Source of the DNA: Haladaptatus cibarius D43
Lineage (GTDB): Archaea > Halobacteriota > Halobacteria > Halobacteriales > Haladaptataceae
Length of the DNA stretch: 64,000 nucleotides
Reading direction: 5' to 3'
Assembly: GCF_000710615.1 (NCBI RefSeq)
Contig: NZ_JDTH01000005.1
Location: forward strand, 44,013-108,012
Numbering within the stretch: position 1 is the first letter of the stretch; every line of letters starts with the position of its first letter. This document shows, in pieces, positions 8,827 through 15,389 of this stretch. The notes beneath the pieces are model-generated. The model did no database searches and was not told the DNA's origin. It saw nothing but the letters and a program-made list of their open reading frames with translations. Made by a program: the position numbers and the translations under genes.

Positions 8827-8930
8827 TTTTACAGAGATTCCACTTCACGGTAATATCCCATTTCACAGAGATTCCACTTTGGGCGACGTCATATCTCTTC
8901 AAAACAAATTCATTTCACAGAGATTCCGAC
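8827..8930 (+). repeat. second repeat family, three copies of a 15-base motif
   Basis: The motif TTTCACAGAGATTCC appears at 8827-8841 (TTTTACAGAGATTCC), 8861-8875 and 8913-8927, with starts 34 and 52 bases apart. The first two continue into CACTT. The third lies inside the end of the htrA coding region and encodes its last residues (G-I-S-V-K). It is unrelated to the CCCCAY iteron and could be a binding site for a second origin factor. Confidence 0.6.
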
Positions 8931-9902
8931 ACGTTCTCGACTGGAACGTCTGGGCCGTTCACCGAGCGTCACCAACTCGGTAATTCGCTTTCCGTTTCGA
9001 ATTAACGCCACTTCGACCCCTTCTCCGGGTCGTGTTTCGGTAATGAGATACCGCATCAGTTCTTCGTGCGAGCGAATCGACCGTCCATCGACACCGACGA
9101 TAACGTCTCCACCGACGGGGATTTCACGCCCGCGCAGTTCGCGACCCGCTTCGCAGCCGATGAACGCGCCGCTTGCAGGGCCGAGACGCACGTCTACGAT
9201 GAGGACGCCGTTGGGTTCCGCAAGTCCGTTTGCTTCGGCGACGAGCGGTGAAACGTCGATGGTCGATATTTTGAGGTACGGGTGCCGATAGCGACCGTCC
9301 TCGACGAGGTCGGGAACGACTCGCGCGACGATGGCCGCGGAGATGGCGAAACCGATGCCGTCGCCCTGCCGTGCTCGGTTGACCCCGACGACTTCGCCGT
9401 CGAGCGTCACCAGCGGGCCGCCGCTGTTGCCGGGGTTGATCGCGGCGTCGGTCTGTACCGTGTCGGGGATGGCGAACCCGTTTCCGGTCGGAAGCGAGCG
9501 GTTCGTCCCGCTGACAATACCTGCCGTGATGGTTCCATCCAACCCCATCGGATTGCCGAGTGCGGCGACCCGCTGGCCCGGTTTTGGCTCGTCGGTTGCA
9601 ATCGAAAGTGGGTGTGCGTAGTTCGGCAACTCCGTGACCTGCACGACCGCGAGGTCGGTGTCGGTATCCCGCCCGACGACGGTTCCGGTGCGCCAATCGC
9701 CGTCGCTGAATCGGAGTTCTACCTCATTCGCCCCTCCGACGACGTGCTGGTTGGTGACGACGTGCCCGTCGTAATCGTACACGAATCCCGACCCTGCACC
9801 AGTTTGTATCCCCTCTGCCACGTTCTGCGGCGTGACGTAGACCGAGACGACTGACGGAATCGTTTCCTCGTACAACTGTTCGTATGTGTTCTGTTCGTTC
9901 AT
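8910..9902 (-). CDS. HtrA-like trypsin-type serine protease with PDZ domain
   Basis: This 330-residue S1C (DegP/HtrA) serine protease has catalytic residues H53 (T-N-Q-H-V-V), D83 (D-T-D-L-A-V-V) and S160 (N-P-G-N-S-G-G-P-L). A single PDZ domain at roughly 225-315 contains G-R-E-I-P-V-G-G-D-V-I-V-G-V-D-G. No signal peptide or membrane anchor is visible, so the enzyme is probably cytoplasmic or uses another route. The ATG at 9902 was chosen over 9926 because the family N-terminus begins near T-Y-E-Q-L-Y. Its last codons lie in a repeat of the neighbouring origin. Confidence 0.9.
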   Translation of the reverse strand: MNEQNTYEQLYEETIPSVVSVYVTPQNVAEGIQTGAGSGFVYDYDGHVVTNQHVVGGANEVELRFSDGDWRTGTVVGRDTDTDLAVVQVTELPNYAHPLSIATDEPKPGQRVAALGNPMGLDGTITAGIVSGTNRSLPTGNGFAIPDTVQTDAAINPGNSGGPLVTLDGEVVGVNRARQGDGIGFAISAAIVARVVPDLVEDGRYRHPYLKISTIDVSPLVAEANGLAEPNGVLIVDVRLGPASGAFIGCEAGRELRGREIPVGGDVIVGVDGRSIRSHEELMRYLITETRPGEGVEVALIRNGKRITELVTLGERPRRSSRERVGISVK

Positions 9903-10056
9903 ACTCCGTTTCGGCGGGTGAAACAAGTTCTATCCGCCGGGTTCACCTAGCGTTAGGGTCGATCGCGGTTAAGTGTGTCATTCGTTCCATTCAACACGAA
10001 CTTCCGAGTAACAAGGCTCGTACTGATTCGCTCCTCGCCGAGAGTACGAACCACCA

Positions 10057-10419
10057 CTATCGGTTGGGATTTATCAAGTGCTGGAGGAGTTCGAAATCAT
10101 CTTCCCCCCACTCCTCTGGATTTTCGAGCACTTCCGCTAGCACCGATTTTCCATCCTCGATTTCGCCCTCGATACCCGTTTCCGCCGGTTCTTCCCACAT
10201 TTCGCCAACGCGGGTCACATCCTCGGCCTCGAAATACCACACGAGATAATCGTCGTCGCTTCCTTGCTCAATGAAGACTGATTCGGTGTACACCCCTTCT
10301 GTTTCCAATATATCGCTCATGTCCGAATCAACGCGGTTCATTAACTCTGCAATTAATTCCTTACAGCGCTCCGTCTTTCCCGATTTGATTTTTTGTTTCA
10401 GGAGGAATACGTCGGTCAT
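10057..10419 (-). CDS. DUF6176-like small acidic protein
   Basis: This 120-residue acidic protein begins M-T-D-V-F-L-L-K-Q-K-I-K-S-G-K and contains Y-T-E-S-V-F-I-E near residue 55 and Y-L-V-W-Y-F-E-A-E-D near 70. That is the layout I associate with the haloarchaeal DUF6176 family, which has no known function and looks like a dimeric alpha-beta barrel. The start at 10419 is supported by a TATA-like palindrome immediately upstream. It lies downstream of, and in the same direction as, the formate dehydrogenase remnant. Confidence 0.7.
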   Translation of the reverse strand: MTDVFLLKQKIKSGKTERCKELIAELMNRVDSDMSDILETEGVYTESVFIEQGSDDDYLVWYFEAEDVTRVGEMWEEPAETGIEGEIEDGKSVLAEVLENPEEWGEDDFELLQHLINPNR

Positions 10420-10434
10420 ACGCGGACAGATAAC

Positions 10435-10456
10435 CACAAAATATGTATATTTTGTG
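10435..10456 (-). promoter_or_regulatory. perfect 22-base palindrome over the DUF6176 gene promoter
   Basis: CACAAAATAT and ATATTTTGTG are perfect inverted arms around a central GT. The palindrome ends 16 bases before the ATG at 10419 and covers the position expected for the TATA box. That would suit a repressor or dimeric regulator blocking transcription initiation. No regulator gene is immediately adjacent. Confidence 0.5.
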
Positions 10457-10479
10457 TCTTGATCCTCGCCTATCTATTT

Positions 10480-11433
10480 TCACTCCAGTCGCTCCACGTA
10501 AACCGGCACATGCTTGTACGTCGGAATCTTCGACTCCGGGTCGAGTTCGTCGCCGGTCAGTCGGTTGACTAGCCACTCGGTGAAGTGGAACGTGAGGAAG
10601 ACAACGCCGGGACGAATCGACGATGTAACCGCCGCAGTTGCCTCGATTTGCCCATTTTCGTTCTCTACGACGATGTGATTCCCGTCTTCGATACCCCTCT
10701 CACCGGCATCATCCGGATGGATTTGTAGCGAATCTGTGCTTTTGAGATGCGTCAGCACGTCGCTCCGACGGGTGACGACGCTGCTGTTGAAATGCTCGAT
10801 AACTCGTCCAGTCGTCAAAACGAGCGACTCGTCCCCATCGCCTTCAGCAGCTGGTTCGACATATTCGACTTGCACGAGCGGTGCGCGTCGTTTTCCGTTC
10901 GAAAATCGCTCGCGATGGAGGACACCGACACCTCTACTGTCTTCGTCTGCACCCTCCGAAAACGGCCAGCGTTGACTTCCCTTGCCGATTCCCGCATAGC
11001 TCATTCCTGCGTACTGCGGTGTCAGTCGCGTTAACTCCGCAAAAACCGCCTCCGGACCGTCGTATTCGAACGGTTCGTCGGTCAGATTCGCTAGTCGTCT
11101 ACCCAATTCACAAAGGATGTCGAGGTCGGTGCGTGCGTTCCCCGGAGGGTCGGTGGTTGGACGCATTCGTTGAACCTGCCGGTCGGTGTTCGTCACGGTT
11201 CCGGCCTTCTCGGCCCACGAACTGGCCGGGAGAACCACGTCCGCGTGTGCAGTCGTTTCGTTCGGAAAAATCTCTTGCACGACGAGGCAGTCGAACGAAT
11301 CGAGTTCCCGCGAGATGCGGTTCTCGTTCGGCTCGGTCGCACCGATATTTTCGCCGAAGACGAACGCGCCGCGAATCCCGTCGCCGAACCCGTGGGTCAT
11401 CTCGACTTCCGTCAGTCCCGGTTTGGCCGGCGG
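10480..11433 (-). pseudogene. 3' remnant of a formate dehydrogenase alpha subunit (molybdopterin oxidoreductase)
   Basis: About 318 residues match the C-terminal third of a formate dehydrogenase-type molybdopterin oxidoreductase: G-L-T-E-V-E-M-T-H-G, A-D-V-V-L-P-A-S-S-W-A-E-K, T-D-R-Q-V-Q-R-M-R-P and the C-terminal molydopterin dinucleotide-binding barrel ending Y-K-H-V-P-V-Y-V-E. A complete subunit is far longer and starts with iron-sulfur and catalytic Cys/Sec regions, none of which are present. The upstream frame turns into low-complexity arginine codons that overlap another gene's 5' end in a different frame. I therefore read this as a truncated, non-functional copy joined to foreign sequence. 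Confidence 0.8.
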
Positions 11434-11603
11434 TTCGACTCTTGGATTTCCGTCGTCATCCCGCCGTCTCCGCCGTCGTCGCTGCCTGTACAACCGACGA
11501 GTGCGATTGCGCCGAGCGTCGCAGTCGTTCCGAGGAATGCCCGCCGCGAGCGTCGGGTTCCCGTCCGTGCCGAATCGTCGGTAGCGCCATCGTTCTGTTT
11601 CAT
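11412..11603 (-). pseudogene. 5' remnant of a Tat lipoprotein gene
   Basis: This short frame encodes a convincing Tat lipoprotein leader: twin arginines in R-R-S-R-R-A-F-L-G, a hydrophobic stretch, then lipobox L-V-G-C with a Gly/Asp-rich linker. After about 50 residues it runs into DNA that encodes formate dehydrogenase in another frame and stops after a short nonsense tail (R-R-P-N-R-D). The mature protein body is missing. The original function is unknown; many haloarchaeal binding proteins and halocyanins start this way. Confidence 0.75.
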
Positions 11604-11793
11604 TGTCCCACCTGCATCGAGCGTATCGTCTTAAAAAACGATTTTCCGAACTATGACAAGAATCTCCCGTGGATGTTTCCGAACTCCGTCCCGACTCTCA
11701 CCCCAATTCGACGGGCTGCAAATCGGATAAGTATGATCAATATCGCGGAATGTAATTTATCGCTGTTCGTCTTCCCCAAACCGGCGACGCATC

Positions 11794-12348
11794 TCAGATA
11801 CTCGCTACGAGAAGGAACGTTTCGGGACGCTCCGATTCGTATTCGATTTCGAACCCAGCAGTTTCCAACAGGTCGCGCGCCGCTTCGAGGTCGTACCGTT
11901 CATCAACTGGTGGGCCGCTTTCGCCCCGCCCCTCGGCAGTCCAGTCCGCGACGACGAACCGACCGCCCGGTTTGAGAGCACGCGCAACCTCCGAAAGTTG
12001 CTCGTCGCCCGCGAACTCGTGAAAGGTCATGGTGGAAAACACGGCATCGAGTTCGCCGTCCGAAAACGGCACATCGGCGACGTCCGCCGTGACGAGCGAG
12101 ACGTTTTCGGGGACTCCCTTCGCGCGGTAGTGCTCGTGCATTGCGTCCTGCACATCGATGGCGAACAGTTTCCCGGCGAATGGGGCAACATCGTCCGTGT
12201 AAAACCCGGTTCCGCTCCCGAGGTCTGCGACGGTCTCCTCGCCGGAGAGGTTGAGACTACTAACCAACTCCTCGCGGGAGACGTACCGGTATCGCTCCGC
12301 GTCTTCGAGCTTTTCGGCTTTTTCGGGGTCGAATGTATGAAAGCCCAT
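11794..12348 (-). CDS. class I SAM-dependent methyltransferase
   Basis: This 184-residue methyltransferase of the UbiE/Methyltransf_11 type shows the SAM-binding motif V-A-D-L-G-S-G-T-G-F-Y near residue 42, the acidic residue after beta-2 in F-A-I-D-V-Q, the D-V-A-D-V-P-F-S loop and L-K-P-G-G-R-F-V-V. The acceptor is not predictable. It lies between the formate dehydrogenase remnant and the partition locus. A 15-base palindrome lies about 45 bases upstream of the start. Confidence 0.85.
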   Translation of the reverse strand: MGFHTFDPEKAEKLEDAERYRYVSREELVSSLNLSGEETVADLGSGTGFYTDDVAPFAGKLFAIDVQDAMHEHYRAKGVPENVSLVTADVADVPFSDGELDAVFSTMTFHEFAGDEQLSEVARALKPGGRFVVADWTAEGRGESGPPVDERYDLEAARDLLETAGFEIEYESERPETFLLVASI

Positions 12349-12394
12349 CTGGTATTCGACTCAACGAAGCGGAGGACAAAGAGTGTTTCAGGCG

Positions 12395-12409
12395 ACTCGT
12401 TTAACGAGT
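12395..12409. promoter_or_regulatory. short palindrome upstream of the methyltransferase gene
   Basis: ACTCGTTTAACGAGT reads almost the same on both strands around a central base. Its position 47-61 bases before the methyltransferase ATG would fit an operator, but a palindrome this short can also occur by chance. Confidence 0.25.
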
Positions 12410-12564
12410 TTCGTAAGCGTCGATTGTCCCTGACTGCTTTGTCATTCATCTGCACCGAGTTAGAAATCGGATGAGCGCTACCTCTTTGCACGACATTTAC
12501 AATATTAATTCACAAAACCGTCTTCGATTGACCTTCTCCACAATTTTCTATAGGTTTTATATTT

Positions 12565-12660
12565 ATACTTCTATCTATATCTCTGGATTGCTATTTGTTT
12601 ATATATCTAGCAAACTATCTGGAAACCTATACAGAAATATAACCTGATAACCAAAAGATA
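12565..12660. repeat. AT-rich repeat patch downstream of the partition operon
   Basis: This patch has imperfect copies of a TATCT-x-CTGGA-type word (CTATATCTCTGGATTGCTA, AACTATCTGGAAACCTATA) in otherwise AT-rich non-coding DNA. The same words recur on the other side of the partition genes. The gap 12349-12668 contains nothing else recognisable. Confidence 0.45.
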
Positions 12661-12668
12661 GCTACGAC

Positions 12669-13079
12669 CTATCGACGCCCATACCCCCACTCTTCCATCA
12701 CTCTTTGAACGTCATTCATGTTCTCCAACCCGGCACGCATCAGAGCTTCTCGAACGTCCAGCGCCATCACTTTGTCACCATCAAATCGCTGACTCAACTC
12801 CCGTTCGAGGTCGCTGATCTCTCCTGCGGTTGTGTCCTGAACGTACACAGGCATCGCCTCGCGGTCTGCTTTCACGGTTCGTCGCGCAAAAATGAATGGC
12901 AGCGTGTCAGTTTCCGCACTGCTGTCGGTTTCGGCGTTTCCACCTGCATTCGAGGACTCCGATTTCGAATCTCCTGTACTCGATTCGGTTCCCGTCTTGG
13001 ATTCCGTTTCGCCGGAATACTCTCCATAATCGTCGCCGTAGTCGTCGTCGGTCGCGCCGTAACGGTCGTCTTTGGTCAT
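12669..13079 (-). CDS. ParA partner protein (candidate centromere-binding protein)
   Basis: This 136-residue protein is encoded immediately after parA and overlaps it by four bases (ATGA), so the two are translationally coupled. The first 55 residues are a disordered acidic Ser/Thr/Gly tail. The C-terminal part contains S-D-L-E-R-E-L-S-Q-R-F and D-V-R-E-A-L-M-R-A-G-L, which could be a small helical DNA-binding domain. Position and size fit the ParB-like role in a type Ib-like partition cassette. I see no ParB nuclease-type motif, so the role is inferred from context. Confidence 0.6.
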   Translation of the reverse strand: MTKDDRYGATDDDYGDDYGEYSGETESKTGTESSTGDSKSESSNAGGNAETDSSAETDTLPFIFARRTVKADREAMPVYVQDTTAGEISDLERELSQRFDGDKVMALDVREALMRAGLENMNDVQRVMEEWGYGRR

Positions 13080-13909
13080 GCTTCTACCTCCACGTCCACG
13101 GTTCCCTGTTCGACGATTCGTGCCAACTGTTCGAAGTTCGCAAGCAGGTCTTTTTCGTACTCTCGCAGGTCACGGGTTTCGTCGCTTTCCGCGAACTCGA
13201 ACAGATTCATCTGTCCTTTCCACGCTTCTTTCAACACGTCCCGTTTTCGAACACCAAAGGGGGTCACCGGCTTTCCGCTTGCTTCCAATTCGTCCCGCGT
13301 GTCGCGGTAGATGTTGGAGTCACCGACTTCGTTCGGAACGACGGCGAGAATGCCGAGTTTGAAACTATCGTCGAATTTCTGAAATCCACGTTCCATGCTG
13401 TCGAGGGTGTCTTCTAGCCCTTCGATGGAGATGCTCCCTTTCCGCGTAAGCTCGATTGGAATGAGAACGTTCCGCGCCGCGACCAGCGCATTGTCCACGA
13501 GGACGTTCAACGTCGCAGGTGGGTCGATGATGAAGTAGTCGTATTCGCCCGCGACGGTTTTCAGCGCGGAACGAAGTTGGAACTCCCGAAGCGAAGTGTT
13601 TCGGGCGGCCATTTCGCTTTCGATGTTTGCCAATCCCTCGTGCGACGGAACGAGGTCGAAATCCGCGGTTTCGACGATGAGCGAACGAATGTCCTTTTCA
13701 TCGTCCAGCAGAACGTGACCGAGATGGTCGCGGTCGCCCGTCTTCAATTCCTGATAGCCGGCGTGGTCGGTCAAACTTCCCAGTTGGGGGTCTAAATCAA
13801 CCACGAGAACTCGTTCGCCTCGCCGTCCCAGCGCGGCGGCCACGTTGGTCGCCATGGTCGTCTTACCGACCCCGCCGGATTCGCTCCACAGTGTGATGGC
13901 TCGTTTCAT
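13076..13909 (-). CDS. ParA/Soj-like partition ATPase
   Basis: This 277-residue ParA-family ATPase would partition a replicon or other cargo with its partner and a centromere site. The P-loop is S-E-S-G-G-V-G-K-T-T (9-18), followed by V-V-D-L-D-P-Q (about 40) and Y-F-I-I-D-P-P-A-T-L (about 143). The deviant Walker A of this family normally has a lysine two residues before the first conserved glycines' end (K-G-G-x-x-K-T); here that place is serine, so the signature lysine is absent. ATG 13909 begins the family homology; ATG 13939 is possible. It is first in a two-gene operon and flanked on both sides by AT-rich repeats. Confidence 0.9.
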   Translation of the reverse strand: MKRAITLWSESGGVGKTTMATNVAAALGRRGERVLVVDLDPQLGSLTDHAGYQELKTGDRDHLGHVLLDDEKDIRSLIVETADFDLVPSHEGLANIESEMAARNTSLREFQLRSALKTVAGEYDYFIIDPPATLNVLVDNALVAARNVLIPIELTRKGSISIEGLEDTLDSMERGFQKFDDSFKLGILAVVPNEVGDSNIYRDTRDELEASGKPVTPFGVRKRDVLKEAWKGQMNLFEFAESDETRDLREYEKDLLANFEQLARIVEQGTVDVEVEA

Positions 13910-13971
13910 ACAGTCGGTCGTTATACGCTTACCACTCATAAATTCTCGTCAGACACCTGAGTCAAACTATA

Positions 13972-14219
13972 CAAATAGCTATCTGGATAGCTACCTTTCT
14001 GGAAATCTTCTCAGCTATCTTTCTAGATAACCGCTGTAGGGAGCCCGAATTTCCTCTTATTTGTGATCTGAGTTGGAGAGCCTGTTTTTAGAAATGTGTC
14101 TATCTTTCTGGATAGCTATTCAGAAATCTCTATATGCATCCTCATCGCTATGGTTGATTTCGACTTCCTGCGATAGTCATCTGTCCATATATCTATCCAA
14201 CTATCTTGCTAGACATCTC
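13972..14219. repeat. AT-rich repeats upstream of parA, candidate centromere
   Basis: Related words cluster here: ATAGCTATCTGGATAGCTA (13975-13993), CTTTCTGGAAAT (about 13995-14006), AGCTATCTTTCTAGATAACC (14013-14032), CTATCTTTCTGGATAGCTA (14100-14118) and CTATCCAACTATCTTGCTAGA (about 14192). The common core is TATCT, two to four bases, then CTGGATA or CTAGATA. Partition loci commonly place their centromere repeats next to parA, which makes this the best candidate. Confidence 0.55.
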
Positions 14220-14230
14220 TCGGGAACTCC

Positions 14231-15199
14231 TTACAGTTCGACTTCCTCGCCGATACCGTTCTCGCTCGCACGTTCGTACACGTGCTCGCTCGCGGCGGCG
14301 TCCAACACCGCGGTTCCGACGCTCTCGACCACGATGATTTCCGATTCGGATTTGCGTCCTTTGTCTTCGAACACGTCGGAAAACAACACGAGGTCGTCTT
14401 CCGTACAGCCGGTCGCTCGCAGGTCGCCGATTTCTATCACCTCTTCCGGTACGTCGGCGAAGAGTCGGTCGGCGCGGTCTATCGTCGTTCGGTCGAGTTC
14501 GCGGGTTTCGGCGGTGTACGCACCGACGGCGACGACGAGCGTTCCGTCTGCGAGAACTTCCCCAGAGAATACCGGTTCGGTGGCGGTTGTCGCGGTGACG
14601 ACGACGTTCGATTCCGAGACGGCGTCGTCGGCCGATTCGACCGTTTCCACTCGATCGCCGAGTTCGGATTCGAGTGTTTCGGCACAGTCGTATTTGGAAT
14701 CACTCGGGGAGTACACCCGGATTATTTCGAGATCTGTCACGGCGGCGATACAGCGCGCTTGCCACCGTGCTTGTGTTCCTGCACCGATAAGCGCGAGTTC
14801 GACGCGGTCAGCCGCGAGTTCCTTCGCGGCGAGGCCGCCGATACAACCCGTTCTCGCGTTCGTGATTTTCGTCCCAGCGAGGAAGGCTGAGGGTGTGCCC
14901 GTTTCGGCATCCGTGAGCGCGATTTGTGCGTTGACGGTCGGCAGTCCCCGCTCGGCGTTTTTCTCGTGCACGCCGACCAGTTTCGTGGCGTAGTGGGCCG
15001 CCCCGTGGATGTACGCGGGCATGACGAGGCCGGTTCCGAGCGGACCATCTGCGAGCCCGGCACCGACGGGAAAATGTGGGCGCTCCGGTCGTTCGACTTC
15101 GCCCCGGCCTTGTTTGATGAACGCGTCCCGAACGATTGGAAGGAGGGATTCCACGTCGAGGACTGACCCCACGTCACTGTCGGAAAGGATTCGAACCAT
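14231..15199 (-). CDS. ornithine cyclodeaminase/mu-crystallin family protein
   Basis: This 322-residue protein is of the ornithine cyclodeaminase/mu-crystallin family, whose members are NAD(P)-dependent imine reductases, alanine dehydrogenases or ornithine cyclodeaminases. It has the substrate-domain opening I-L-S-D-S-D-V, the dinucleotide fold L-A-L-I-G-A-G-T-Q-A-R-W-Q near residue 135, and a C-terminal D-L-V-L-F-S-D-V-F segment. The exact substrate is not readable from sequence. It is convergent with nothing close and divergent from the S9 peptidase gene. Confidence 0.85.
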   Translation of the reverse strand: MVRILSDSDVGSVLDVESLLPIVRDAFIKQGRGEVERPERPHFPVGAGLADGPLGTGLVMPAYIHGAAHYATKLVGVHEKNAERGLPTVNAQIALTDAETGTPSAFLAGTKITNARTGCIGGLAAKELAADRVELALIGAGTQARWQARCIAAVTDLEIIRVYSPSDSKYDCAETLESELGDRVETVESADDAVSESNVVVTATTATEPVFSGEVLADGTLVVAVGAYTAETRELDRTTIDRADRLFADVPEEVIEIGDLRATGCTEDDLVLFSDVFEDKGRKSESEIIVVESVGTAVLDAAASEHVYERASENGIGEEVEL

Positions 15200-15389
15200 A
15201 CCCCGGGTTTGTTCCGAGCCGTCTTATTTTACCGCGGTGGAACGAATATTACCGATGATTCCGGCATGCGGTTCGAAGATAGGGAAACGGTTTCCGAGCG
15301 AAACGTTGCGTGAGGTCACAGTCCGGCGGTTTTGCGTGTGACTTGCTGGCGAACGTACAATTATATGCCTCGCCCGAGATGTGCGACCG

